64,000 bases of DNA from Saccharophagus degradans 2-40 (GCF_000013665.1 NC_007912.1:620001-684000); one strand, 5' to 3'; counted from the first letter of the stretch, positions 34,400 to 42,804 are shown. A program made the numbers and translations. The notes: a model not told the origin generated them from the sequence alone.

Positions 34400-34752
34400 G
34401 CGCCCTTGTATTCTGGCTCTTCTTCAATTGCCTCTTCAGGCTGCTCCAATATAGGTTTTTCGTGAAGGTTGGCTTTGGTTATGCCTTTGCGGTGCGACAA
34501 TGCCGATTCTAGTTTGCGTACAGAATCGCCAATGGCGGCGTATAAATCGGTTTTAGAGGACTGTACTGCGAGTGTCGCGCCCCGGTACTGGGTGGTCGCT
34601 TCCACTTTTTGTTCATGCTTTTCTACGGTCAGATACACATCCACGCTATCCAAATGGGGGTAGTGAGAGGCAATTTTTTGGAACTTCTCGTTTGCAATGT
34701 TGCGAATGGCATCGGTAAGTTCAACGTGGTGACCGGATAGGTTTATTTGCAT
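34396..34752 (-). CDS. hpf: Ribosome hibernation-promoting factor HPF/RaiA
   Basis: A 118-residue short-type hibernation factor that binds the 30S decoding region in stationary phase. The family fold is seen in QINLSGHHVELTDAIRNIA, VDVYLTVEKHEQKVEAT and DLYAAIGDSVRKLESAL. The C-terminal 20 residues are an acidic tail (EQPEEAIEEEPEY), as in RaiA/YfiA rather than in minimal HPF. It stands apart from rpoN, its usual neighbour. Confidence 0.9.
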   Translation of the reverse strand: MQINLSGHHVELTDAIRNIANEKFQKIASHYPHLDSVDVYLTVEKHEQKVEATTQYRGATLAVQSSKTDLYAAIGDSVRKLESALSHRKGITKANLHEKPILEQPEEAIEEEPEYKGA

Positions 34753-35179
34753 AATTTCCCTCGTTAATCATCTTTACAGTGAAACGGATACTGCCTTTGG
34801 CCAACACCGTTTCGGGTGGATGGAATGTTTTAAACTAGCGTGCTCCTTATGTTGATGAAATGAATAGTATTGTCGAAACCTGTGGCCCAAGGCGTACAGT
34901 GGCTTGGGCGGTTATTTATTCTCTCTAATTCTTTAATGTCTCTTCACTAGAGGTGGGGCCGTTTAACGGCGCTTCAACCCTTTATGTCAATTTGGTTGCA
35001 AAAACCTTTAGGGGTTCTTAAAGCATAGACCTATTTTTGTGGGCCAGCTTTGATTTGTATCTATGACAGCAGCTTTTACCTATTAGTGCCTTGTAAATGT
35101 GCGCTGTTCGCCCCTTTGCCTTATTTTTGCTACGTATTCCCGTTATAATCGCCCTTTTCTTTAGGGAGCAGCACAAACT
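34753..35179. promoter_or_regulatory. Intergenic region between hpf and yajQ
   Basis: No gene is visible. It holds a GCCGTT-T-AACGGC palindrome (34958-34970) of unknown use. A TATAAT at 35144-35149 with only a weak -35 (TTATTT, 17-bp spacing) is the candidate yajQ promoter. AGGGAG (35163-35168) is an SD 11 bases before the yajQ ATG. Confidence 0.4.
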
Positions 35180-35662
35180 ATGCCGTCTTTCGATATTGTT
35201 TCTGAAGTAGATGAACAAGAAGTTCGTAACGCCGTTGAAAACGCTACCCGCGAGCTGAGCACACGCTTTGACTTTCGCGGCGTAGATGCGAGCTTTGAGT
35301 GGAAAACCGATCAAACCACTATGCGTGCAGAGGGCGATTTTCAGCTGGGCCAAATGTTAGACATTTTGCGCAATAAATTGGTTAAGCGCGGCGTCGACCC
35401 AGAATCTATAGATACCAGCACACCGGTACACTCGGGTAAAAGTTGGAGCCAAGTTGTTACCTTTAAAAATGGTATTGAAGCCAGCGTTGCCAAAAAAGTG
35501 GTTAAAGCCATTAAAGACAGCAAAATTAAGGTACAAGTGGCTATTCAAGGTGAAGAAGTACGCGTTACGGGTAAAAAGCGCGACGATCTGCAAGAGGTTA
35601 TGGCTTTGGTGCGCAACGGTGAGCTAGGGCAACCGTTTCAGTTTAAAAACTTCCGCGATTAA
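35180..35662 (+). CDS. yajQ: YajQ family nucleotide-binding protein (UPF0234)
   Basis: A 160-residue protein of exact family length. [20 protein letters not shown] at the start, TRFDFRG and the final [17 protein letters not shown]-type end (read here as [17 protein letters not shown]) are diagnostic. Some homologues bind cyclic di-GMP and modulate transcription factors, others bind tRNA or GTP; which holds here is unknown. The gene is separated from the convergent zinc-ribbon gene by 11 bases. Confidence 0.96.
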
Positions 35663-35673
35663 TAGGCTAATTA

Positions 35674-36183
35674 CTAGCTTACCCGCCTAAATTCGGTTGC
35701 TTTGCAGCCGGGGCAGGGCGGGATATTGCCACTTTTTTTAAAGTGCATTTCTTTGTCGCACTGGCGGCAACGCAATACCCCTGGCGCTGTAACCTGCCCG
35801 GTTTTGTAGCATGCGGTGGTATCTGCCCACTCGGCCAACTTATTAAATAAATCACTAGCAGAGTGAGATAGGTGGGCGGTTAAATCTAAAAAGCCCGCTT
35901 GAAGTTTGGCTGGCTTTAAGTTTTCTTTTACTTGCTCAGAGGTTACTTCGCCCCAGTGGTGCACATTCTTGGCTGCTTGCTCTAAGTCTCGGCGCAAAAA
36001 TACTTTGAAATGCTCGGCTTGTTGCTGGCTGAGTTCGCCAGCCTTAATCAAATGCTCCTTGGCAGATTCTATGGCTTTTTCGAGGGAGCTTAACGACTGC
36101 TCGCTCGACTTAGCGAAAAACTCCTTGGCTTTATCCGCAAACCGATCGTATGCGGGCCCTTCCTGCTTATCGTGATCGCTCAT
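35674..36183 (-). CDS. Zinc ribbon-containing protein (DUF1451/YgiX-like)
   Basis: A 169-residue protein with a helical N-terminal part (about 1-120, rich in Glu/Lys/Gln) and a C-terminal zinc ribbon of two pairs, CRQC near 138 and CPGC near 157. The layout fits the DUF1451 family of unknown function. It has no signal peptide. Confidence 0.8.
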   Translation of the reverse strand: MSDHDKQEGPAYDRFADKAKEFFAKSSEQSLSSLEKAIESAKEHLIKAGELSQQQAEHFKVFLRRDLEQAAKNVHHWGEVTSEQVKENLKPAKLQAGFLDLTAHLSHSASDLFNKLAEWADTTACYKTGQVTAPGVLRCRQCDKEMHFKKSGNIPPCPGCKATEFRRVS

Positions 36184-36368
36184 GGTTTGCTCCCTTTTGT
36201 GGCTAAATATTAATCAGTATAGCGTTTCCTGAGCGGTATGCATGGGGGCGCAGTAGCGCTGTGAATTAGCTAATTAATTTCACATTCTGAGGCAGGGTAT
36301 TGTGATACGGTTGCCAGCGGATTGGGCTTATCGTAAAGCTCAAAAGGAATAATCGAGGAGAGAATAAT

Positions 36369-37133
36369 ATGAAAAACGTTTCGAGTTTATTGGCCAGCGC
36401 AGTGTTTACCACGTGCATGATGGCCTCGGGAGCGGTATTTGCCGCAGATGCACTGCAAACCAAATTAAGCGCAGCAATGGCCGATAAATCGCGCCCAGCG
36501 GGCGACGTTGCGCGCGATGCCAACCGCAAGCCAATTGAAACCTTGGCGTTTTTCGGTTTAAAAGACAGCATGACCGTTGTAGAGATTATGCCTGGCGGTG
36601 GCTGGTACACTCGCTTACTTGCGCCAACTTTAAAAGAGAAAGGCAAGCTGTACGTGGCCTATACCAACCCCAAATACATGGGCGATTTACTTGAGCAGCC
36701 CGCGTTTGCCGAGGTAGGTAAATTGGGTGAGAAAGCAAGTTTTACCCATGTAGCAGGGCCTGTATTCAATTTGGGCAATGCCCAATTGGATGTGAAAAAT
36801 GCCGATATGGTGCTTACCTTCCGCAACTATCACAACTTAGATGCAGCAGGTCGTAAAGCCATGAATGAGGCGGCTTACAACGCACTAAAAGTTGGGGGTG
36901 TGTACGGTGTGGTAGATCATACTCGTCGCCATATGGAGCAGGATAACGCAGAAAACGGCCGTCGCTTCGACCCTGTACTCGCCATCAAAGAAATCCAAGA
37001 TGCAGGCTTTATGCTGGTAGATATCTCCGAGCTACACTACCAACCAACAGACGCCTTAGATAAAGAAGTAGGCCACGACTCGGTAAAAGGCAAAACCGAC
37101 CGCTGGACCTTAAAATTCGTAAAGAACAAATAA
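36369..37133 (+). CDS. Exported SAM-dependent methyltransferase-like protein
   Basis: A 254-residue protein with a Sec signal peptide (hydrophobic LLASAVFTTCMMASGAVFA, cleavage after VFA) and a class I methyltransferase fold. Motif I is VVEIMPGGGWYTRLLAP, with VLTFRNYHNL at motif IV. It matches a family of predicted exported methyltransferases (COG4798-type). A periplasmic place is odd for SAM chemistry, since SAM is not known there. It ends in front of a terminator. Confidence 0.85.
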   Translation: MKNVSSLLASAVFTTCMMASGAVFAADALQTKLSAAMADKSRPAGDVARDANRKPIETLAFFGLKDSMTVVEIMPGGGWYTRLLAPTLKEKGKLYVAYTNPKYMGDLLEQPAFAEVGKLGEKASFTHVAGPVFNLGNAQLDVKNADMVLTFRNYHNLDAAGRKAMNEAAYNALKVGGVYGVVDHTRRHMEQDNAENGRRFDPVLAIKEIQDAGFMLVDISELHYQPTDALDKEVGHDSVKGKTDRWTLKFVKNK

Positions 37134-37138
37134 ACCGA

Positions 37139-37178
37139 AAAAAGTGTGCAAGTAAAGCACAAACCCCGCACACTTTTT
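37139..37178 (+). terminator. Terminator after the methyltransferase gene
   Basis: AAAAAGTGTGC (37139-37149) pairs perfectly with GCACACTTTTT (37168-37178) with an 18-base loop. Confidence 0.75.
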
Positions 37179-37180
37179 AG

Positions 37181-37243
37181 TTAGCTGTTAGCTGTTAGCT
37201 GTTAGCTGTTAGCTGTTAGCTGTTAGCTGTTAGCAGTTAGCTA
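37181..37243. repeat. Heptanucleotide tandem repeat (TTAGCTG)
   Basis: Seven perfect copies of TTAGCTG (37181-37229) and two variants (TTAGCAG, TTAGCTA) lie between the terminator at 37178 and the slyD stop at 37248. It is a microsatellite of the sort that changes length by slippage and may vary between strains. Confidence 0.95.
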
Positions 37244-37247
37244 TTTG

Positions 37248-37733
37248 TTAATGATGATGCCCACCTGGCCCGTGTGCGTGGCCGTGGGCAATTTCATCGT
37301 CGCTAGCTGCGCGAATGCTATCGATAGTTACATCAAATTCTAAAGTAATGCCTGCAAATGGGTGGTTCATGTCTAGGTCGACATTGAACTTGCCAACTTT
37401 AATGACTCTGCCGTTAACCGTCCCTTTTTCGGTATTCACACGCACAACCATACCGGGTTGCAAGCGCTTGTATTTACCTACCAAATGCTTGATAGGTACG
37501 CGTTGTTGGGCGTTTTCGCGGCGCGCGCCATAGGCTTGCTCGGGCGATAGGGTAATATGCTTTTGCTCGCCTTCGCTCATGCCTACAAGGGCTTCTTCTA
37601 AGGCGGTTAGAATATTGCCGTGGCCGTGCAAATAAGCCATTGGCAGGCCGTCTTTATTCGATTCCAGCTCTGCACCACCGCTTTCTTTTAAGGTGTAATG
37701 GAAGCTTACTACCGTATCTTTTTCTACAATCAT
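37248..37733 (-). CDS. slyD: SlyD-type FKBP peptidyl-prolyl isomerase
   Basis: A 161-residue FKBP-fold prolyl isomerase/chaperone with an inserted-in-flap domain. The family opening is MIVEKDTVVSFHYTL, then LHGHGNILTALEEALVGM and the insert-domain residues KRLQPGMVVRV. The closing FAGITLEFDVTI is typical, and a His-rich tail (HGHAHGPGGHHH) could bind nickel or zinc. The ATG at 37733 aligns with other SlyD starts; an in-frame ATG at 37814 would add 27 residues of no family match. SlyD is known for nickel delivery to hydrogenase, which may be relevant to the HypX-like gene at 28.3 kb, but this is speculative. Confidence 0.9.
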   Translation of the reverse strand: MIVEKDTVVSFHYTLKESGGAELESNKDGLPMAYLHGHGNILTALEEALVGMSEGEQKHITLSPEQAYGARRENAQQRVPIKHLVGKYKRLQPGMVVRVNTEKGTVNGRVIKVGKFNVDLDMNHPFAGITLEFDVTIDSIRAASDDEIAHGHAHGPGGHHH

Positions 37734-37877
37734 TGGAATACTCACGTGCTCATGTAATTTGGCCGGCATTATACGCGTGTATTGAATGTAAGCGACAGTG
37801 CTCGAATTGTGCACGACTTATTGAATAGCCGACTATTAGGTGTATAGTGCGCGGCGAAAATTTAACCGAGAGTCAAC

Positions 37878-39260
37878 GTGCCTTTATCTAAGCCCCTTAC
37901 ACCTAAGTCCCCTACCTTTTGGAAAAGCGTGCTATTGCTTGCCCTGCCTGTTGCGCTGCAAATGCTATTGCAATCGTTATTGGGTATGGCCGATGTGGTA
38001 ATGGTGGGAGACCTAGGGCCAGAGGCCCTCGCCGCCGTGGGCTTAGCCGCCAAATTGCACTTTTTACTACTGGTTATGATGAGCGGTATTGCCGCCGGTG
38101 GCAGTGTGCTTATTGCCCAGTATTCCGGCAGTAAAAATAGCGAGGGCTGTCGCAATACCTTATCGGTTACGCTTGCCGTTGGTGTGGCGGTGATTATGCC
38201 ACTCGTGGCGGCTTTTGCTATTGCACCCCAGGTTTGGGTTAACTGGATTAACCCCGACCCCATTGTAGTGGCCATTGCTGCTGAATATATCCAAATTACT
38301 GCGCTGGTATTACTGCTTACCCAAATAGCGGTTATCTATGAAGCGTCGTTGCGCGCATTGGGCAACACCACGGTTCCGCTTATTGGCGGGGCTGTTTCTG
38401 TTTTAGTGAATATTGCGCTTAACTACGCGCTTATTTTTGGTCATTGGGGGTTTCCTGCCATGGGCGTGGCTGGGGCGGCTTGGGCCACACTTATAGCGCG
38501 GGCAGCTCATATGATTTTAGTAGTGGGGTGGGTTTACGCCACGCGCCATAGTTTTGCTTTAGGTGTGCGGGATATATGCGCGCGGGTAGATTGGCCCAAG
38601 GTTAAGCGCTATATAGTGTTCGCCTTGCCCCTAGTGGCGAATTACACCCTGTGGGGTGTGGGCAACGCCACTTACCACGTGCTTACCGGTTTTGCGGGTA
38701 CCGAAGCTTTGGCAATTATGGGCGTGATAGTACCCATAGAAAGCCTATTCTTTGCGTTGTTTATTGGTTTGGCTAATGCCTCTGCGGTGCTGGTCGGGCG
38801 CGCTCTGGGCGGCGACAACCACGACGAAGCTTGGCGGCTTTACCGGTTTTTTGACCAGCTAACTATTGGCTTGGTGGTAAGTGGCTGTTTGATATTGTGG
38901 TTAATTCGCCCTTGGGTAATAGCCATATTCGACCAACTAGACCCTGCTGCCGAAGCTTTACTGGCGGATGTACTGGCTGTGTTTAGCCTGCTTATTTGGG
39001 TAAAAGTATTAAACATGATGCGCATAATGGGCGTTTTGCGCGCAGGCGGTGATAACAAGTTTTGCTTGGCGGTGGATATTAGCGCTATGTGGCTGGTGGG
39101 TATTCCCCTTTATGCCGCCGGTGTATTTTTTACCGCTGTGCCCTTCGCGGCTATTTTTGCGCTTATGTACTTGGAAGAAGCGCTTAAGTTTATTCCGGTG
39201 GTAATGCGTATTCGCAAGCGCTATTGGATAAAAAACCTCGTTAAAGCCGAGGCCAAATAA
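37878..39260 (+). CDS. MATE-family efflux protein
   Basis: A 460-residue membrane protein with the 12 hydrophobic helices and the two-lobed repeat of MATE exporters, which use a Na+ or H+ gradient to expel cationic drugs. Helix 1 has ALPVALQMLLQSLLGMADVVMVG, the family signature split over the membrane, and a second copy appears near 230-260 (PLVANYTLWGVGNATYHV). The substrate is unknown. It begins with GTG at 37878, and a hairpin at 39280-39331 follows. Confidence 0.93.
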   Translation: MPLSKPLTPKSPTFWKSVLLLALPVALQMLLQSLLGMADVVMVGDLGPEALAAVGLAAKLHFLLLVMMSGIAAGGSVLIAQYSGSKNSEGCRNTLSVTLAVGVAVIMPLVAAFAIAPQVWVNWINPDPIVVAIAAEYIQITALVLLLTQIAVIYEASLRALGNTTVPLIGGAVSVLVNIALNYALIFGHWGFPAMGVAGAAWATLIARAAHMILVVGWVYATRHSFALGVRDICARVDWPKVKRYIVFALPLVANYTLWGVGNATYHVLTGFAGTEALAIMGVIVPIESLFFALFIGLANASAVLVGRALGGDNHDEAWRLYRFFDQLTIGLVVSGCLILWLIRPWVIAIFDQLDPAAEALLADVLAVFSLLIWVKVLNMMRIMGVLRAGGDNKFCLAVDISAMWLVGIPLYAAGVFFTAVPFAAIFALMYLEEALKFIPVVMRIRKRYWIKNLVKAEAK

Positions 39261-39279
39261 TTGGTTATAGAATAAGCGT

Positions 39280-39331
39280 TTTGACGTCGAATATATTTAC
39301 AGTACGACGCGTCAAAGTCATTGTTTTTTTT
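39280..39331 (+). terminator. Probable terminator after the MATE gene
   Basis: TTTGACG (39280-39286) pairs with CGTCAAA (39310-39316), extended by TCG/CGA with a two-base bulge. A run of seven or more T follows within eight bases. Confidence 0.5.
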
Positions 39332-39461
39332 ATAAGGTATTGTTTTTAAAGAAGATAATTTTATGGTATGAAAGATGCTTATGCGTTATTACGTCTTAAT
39401 GCACGCATTAGGCGCTGAGACTTTCTTGTAGTTGAATATGTAGTTAAATAGGTGTTACCAA

Positions 39462-40091
39462 ATGTTAAGGATATTAGTTCTAGTTGCTAGCTTTGTTTTT
39501 GCTGTTTCTGCACAGGCAAACTTGCTTGTAAACGGCGACTTTGAAGATGGCTTAAATGGATGGGGTAGCGAGTTTGGCAGCGTTCAGGTAGTCAACAAAA
39601 ATGGCAACAATGTTGCCAAATTGAATGACAACAATTCCAGTGGTTTAGAGGTGTTGTGGCAGTCGTTTTACATTCCCACGGAAGTAAACACGGTTAGCTT
39701 TTCCTTTGATTTTAAATTCAAAGGTTGGGACAACTCTCGTCACCAGGAAGATTTGGCCGGTTCACTGCTTGAAGTACGCGATGGTATCACCAGCTGGTGG
39801 GATTGGAGCCCTTGGAGCATTGTAGAGGCTGTGGAATTTGATCTTAACTCAGGCTGGATGAGCTTTTACGGCGAGTACGACGTATCAAACATAGTTGACA
39901 TTGATCCCAATGGACGTGTGTTCTTTGGTATTTTTGAAGACAGCGGTTGGTGCGACGATCTTACTGACTCTGTGTTGTTTATCGACAATGTTGTAGTTGC
40001 AGCTGTGGCTTCTGTGCCAGAGCCAGGTACATTTGCATTGTTAATGCTAGGCCTAGCAGGCTTGGTATTCGCAAGACGCAAAGCAGTTTAA
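39462..40091 (+). CDS. PEP-CTERM sorted secreted protein
   Basis: A 209-residue exported protein. The N-terminal signal ends at VSAQA (about residue 20). The body is beta-rich with aromatic-rich repeats (LNGWGSEFGSVQVV, QEDLAGSLLEVRDG) like carbohydrate-binding modules. The C-terminus has VPEPGTFALLMLGLAGLVFA then ARRK, the PEP-CTERM signal for exosortase processing. No exosortase gene is in the window. It may be an extracellular matrix protein. It is read alone, with a terminator at 40115-40140. Confidence 0.88.
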   Translation: MLRILVLVASFVFAVSAQANLLVNGDFEDGLNGWGSEFGSVQVVNKNGNNVAKLNDNNSSGLEVLWQSFYIPTEVNTVSFSFDFKFKGWDNSRHQEDLAGSLLEVRDGITSWWDWSPWSIVEAVEFDLNSGWMSFYGEYDVSNIVDIDPNGRVFFGIFEDSGWCDDLTDSVLFIDNVVVAAVASVPEPGTFALLMLGLAGLVFARRKAV

Positions 40092-40114
40092 TTGCGTTAG
40101 CAAACAACCTATAT

Positions 40115-40140
40115 AAAGCCGTGCTTGTCGCGGCTTTTTT
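40115..40140 (+). terminator. Terminator after the PEP-CTERM gene
   Basis: AAAGCCG (40115-40121) pairs with CGGCTTT (40131-40137), followed by TTT. The interval to the next gene (40372) holds no other feature I recognise. Confidence 0.7.
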
Positions 40141-40371
40141 GTGTTTGTCACTTTTATACTTTTATGTCCGCTTTTTACGCGCGCCTCTCTTTCATTCATC
40201 ATCTTGCACCCTTTTGTCGTTAGTCTCTCTCGTAGTTAATCTTAATAATCTCTTTTATACTCCATGCTATTGTTAACGTGTTTAATGCTTGTGGGCTTGG
40301 TTTCGGGCTTAGTTGTTAGCGCCGGCATACATTGAATAGGTTAAATTATTGAATCAACCAAGCATGGCTCC

Positions 40372-40896
40372 GTGATATTAGCGCTTAGGCATACCTTCAT
40401 AGCTCGCGGTGGAGCTGGTCGCAAACGCTGTTCGGCTGGTTTGCTGCTATTTATACCTGCTCTCATTGCATTTATTGCGATGCGTGCGGCAGTGCCTGCG
40501 GGCTATATGCCCAGCGATGGCGCTGACGGTACTCATGGTGCGTGGTATATGTTGTGCCATGGTGACCGCCTAAGTAAGCAGCTTATTACCAATCATCACA
40601 ACCACCACGCTCATCACACAATACACTCGGCAGCATCTTCGGATACTGCTGTTGGTGCGGGGCATGAAGGCCACCACAACCATGCGCCGCATACACTAGG
40701 TAAGCATCATGCCAAACAGGGTGTGTGTGCTTATGCCGCCCAAATTTTGGTGTTTACGCTGCTTGTATTTGGGCTGTTGTATACCGCATTAGCTCTAACT
40801 GAGTCGCTTTATTTTCTATATGGGGTCTATCGTTTTACCTCACCGCGTTTCACACTCGCCACCCCGCGCGCACCGCCCTGTCATTTCATTGCCTAA
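40372..40896 (+). CDS. DUF2946-like membrane protein with His-rich loop (copper-linked guess)
   Basis: A 174-residue protein with an N-terminal membrane helix (LLLFIPALIAFIAMRAAVPA), then the AVPAGYMP segment found in DUF2946 proteins, a very His-rich hydrophilic loop (NHHNHHAHHTIHS, GHHNHAPHT, KHHAK) with CAYAAQ, and a second helix. The end (PRAPP) fits the family. DUF2946 genes often lie next to TonB receptors or copper-handling proteins, and the His-rich loop would bind metal. The start is GTG at 40372. It precedes the Met-rich outer-membrane-type gene by 109 bases, so the two probably belong together. Confidence 0.65.
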   Translation: MILALRHTFIARGGAGRKRCSAGLLLFIPALIAFIAMRAAVPAGYMPSDGADGTHGAWYMLCHGDRLSKQLITNHHNHHAHHTIHSAASSDTAVGAGHEGHHNHAPHTLGKHHAKQGVCAYAAQILVFTLLVFGLLYTALALTESLYFLYGVYRFTSPRFTLATPRAPPCHFIA

Positions 40897-41005
40897 CTGT
40901 TTTTAACTGTACTTGTTCGCAATCAGCATAAGTACTTTTGTTAATACTTTTTAACGTTTACGCGCCGTGCACTTTGTACATGGTGCAAGGCTATGGAATA
41001 CAAAA

Positions 41006-42073
41006 ATGAAAATAAAATTAATTGCATGTATCGCACTTTTGCACTCAGCAAGTTTGGTGAGTGCACACGAGTCGGCACTGCGGGCTGATTCTCACGCGCC
41101 TATAGGTATTATGGGCGACCATATGCATAAACAGGGCGAGTGGATGGTGTCTTATCGTTATATGTCTATGGCGATGTCTGGCAACTTACTGGGTGACAGC
41201 AGTATAAGCGACGATGAAATAGTGACTACACAACCCAACCCCTATGCGGCTATGCCTATGATGCCGCCCACGCTGCGGGTGGTGCCTCAAGAAATGACAA
41301 CTGCCATGCATATGGTGGGGGTGATGTACGCGCCTACAGACGATATTACCTTGATGGCTATGTTTAACTACTTGGATAAAACCATGCAGTTAAAAACCTA
41401 CCAAGGCATGATGGGTACTACGGAGCTTGGCTATTTCGACAGCGCTTCCAGCGGTATGGGCGATACAAAGCTAGGTTTGATGTACCGCCTATTTGACGAC
41501 GCCACGCACCACCTGCACGCCAATTTAAGCGTTAGCTTACCAACGGGCGCTATAGATAAAACAGGCGAAGTACTAACGCCCATGAATATGCGTATGCAAA
41601 CACGCTTGCCTTACCCTATGCAGTTGGGGTCGGGCACTGTGGATTGGCAGCCAGGTATGACTTATACCGGCAAAGCGGGTGATGTGACTTGGGGCACGCA
41701 ATATATGTTAACCCTGCGCAGTAGCGAAAATGATGAAGGGTATCAGCTAGGCAACGAGCAAAAATTGAGTGCGTGGGGGCAGTATGCAATTAGTCACAGT
41801 GTAAGTGTGGGCGCGGGTGGCGAGTATTTTTCATCGGATGCGATTAGCGGTGTGGATGATGAAATAATGCTACCGGTTCAAACAGCCAACCCAGCTAATT
41901 ATGGCCGCGATGTGATTAACGCTAAAGTGAGCTTGAATTGGGTTGGGCAAACCGGTCTTCTGCGCGACCACCGCCTAGCCGTTGAGTACAGCGTGCCAAT
42001 GAAGCAAGATGTAAACGGCCTACAAATGGAAATGGATTCCATGTTTACTTTCGGCTATCAAAAAGCGTTTTAG
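41006..42073 (+). CDS. Met-rich outer membrane-type protein, copper-related guess
   Basis: A 355-residue exported protein with a signal peptide (to about residue 20, VSA). The mature protein is beta-strand rich and unusually methionine-rich: MGDHMHKQG, YMSMAMSG, MPMMPPTL, MGTTELGYF. It closes with MEMDSMFTFGYQKAF, the phenylalanine end of outer-membrane barrels. Clusters of Met and His near the N-terminus could bind Cu(I). I take the ATG at 41006, which begins a clean signal peptide, rather than a GTG at 40967. The substrate is unknown; a channel or sensor of copper is inferred from context with the DUF2946-like gene. Confidence 0.65.
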   Translation: MKIKLIACIALLHSASLVSAHESALRADSHAPIGIMGDHMHKQGEWMVSYRYMSMAMSGNLLGDSSISDDEIVTTQPNPYAAMPMMPPTLRVVPQEMTTAMHMVGVMYAPTDDITLMAMFNYLDKTMQLKTYQGMMGTTELGYFDSASSGMGDTKLGLMYRLFDDATHHLHANLSVSLPTGAIDKTGEVLTPMNMRMQTRLPYPMQLGSGTVDWQPGMTYTGKAGDVTWGTQYMLTLRSSENDEGYQLGNEQKLSAWGQYAISHSVSVGAGGEYFSSDAISGVDDEIMLPVQTANPANYGRDVINAKVSLNWVGQTGLLRDHRLAVEYSVPMKQDVNGLQMEMDSMFTFGYQKAF

Positions 42074-42103
42074 TGTTTTGTAGGTAGTAGGTGAGCCAAT
42101 GAA

Positions 42104-42130
42104 AAAGAGCGCCATTTAGGCGCTCTTTAA
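42104..42130. terminator. Bidirectional terminator
   Basis: AAAGAGCGCC (42104-42113) and GGCGCTCTTT (42119-42128) form a 10-bp stem with a 5-base loop. It serves the outer-membrane gene and the convergent hxlR gene, with a T run on the - strand side. Confidence 0.85.
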
Positions 42131-42149
42131 AAGGCTACTGAAACCCCCG

Positions 42150-42647
42150 CTATTTTTTTGGTGGGGTGTTAAATTTTTCGAGGTATTCAATGGCCTCATC
42201 AGATTTAGGCAGTACGCTTACATCCGGTGGGCCTAGTTCGCGACCATCTTGAGAATAAAGCGAAAGCGCTTTAATGGGCTGTTTGGTTTGTGAATCCACA
42301 AACTCTAGCATCGAGTTTGTTGGGTCTTGTCGCCAAGTTTCGCACCATTGATGAATGCCTGTGAGTATGGGCATTAATTCCCAACCCTTGCGCGACAATT
42401 TATATTCCATTCTTTTTGCCCCTTCTGTAACAGGGCTTTTTCTAATTATTTCGCCTTCGAGCATGGTGTTTAATCGCTCGGTGAGTACATTGCGGGAGAT
42501 ATTAAGCCCCTCGCGCAACTGTTCAAATCGTCTTGTGCCTCCAAAAATCATAAAGTCTCGAAGAATCATCATACTCCAAGTGTCGCCTATTAAACGGGTG
42601 GCTATGGCAACACTACAACGTAATTCGTGGTCTATATTTTTTGTCAT
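42150..42647 (-). CDS. HxlR-family transcriptional regulator
   Basis: A 165-residue winged-helix protein. CSVAIATRLIGDTWSMMILRD is the family opening (Cys plus Trp motif), followed by RRFEQLREGLNISRNVLTERL and EGAKRMEYKLSRKGWEL. HxlR regulators respond to aldehydes, reactive electrophiles or quinones through the N-terminal Cys, here Cys11. It diverges from the small secreted protein gene at 42805, with a 12-bp inverted repeat in between. Confidence 0.93.
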   Translation of the reverse strand: MTKNIDHELRCSVAIATRLIGDTWSMMILRDFMIFGGTRRFEQLREGLNISRNVLTERLNTMLEGEIIRKSPVTEGAKRMEYKLSRKGWELMPILTGIHQWCETWRQDPTNSMLEFVDSQTKQPIKALSLYSQDGRELGPPDVSVLPKSDEAIEYLEKFNTPPKK

Positions 42648-42731
42648 CTAACTCCGCCCAAGTAACTTTAAGTACATAGTATGCGACTCGTGGCTATTCG
42701 CCAAGTTGAAGATTGGTTATCTTTTGAATAA

Positions 42732-42789
42732 TTAGTTGCTTTTGTGAACTGTTGTAACTATGATTGCGTTAGTCTCAAAAAGCAACTAA
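42732..42789. promoter_or_regulatory. 12-bp inverted repeat in the HxlR divergent promoter
   Basis: TTAGTTGCTTTT (42732-42743) and AAAAGCAACTAA (42778-42789) are exact inverses separated by 34 bp. They lie between hxlR and the small exported gene, so they may be operator half-sites; inferred. Confidence 0.4.
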
Positions 42790-42804
42790 ATTGGGTGGTA
42801 CTCT

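Noticed and set aside
34958-34970. GCCGTTTAACGGC palindrome as a defined operator
   Set aside because: It is a short palindrome 200 bases from either gene start with no matching regulator nearby; listed only as part of the intergenic entry.
35116-35149. TTGCCT/TATAAT promoter for yajQ
   Set aside because: The 22-bp spacing is too long; only the TATAAT box with a weak TTATTT -35 at 17 bp was kept as a candidate.
37181-37243. CRISPR-like array
   Set aside because: Units are 7 bp without unique spacers; a microsatellite.
37734-37814. N-terminal extension of SlyD from ATG 37814
   Set aside because: The 27 extra residues have no family match and the MIVEKD start aligns with known SlyD proteins.
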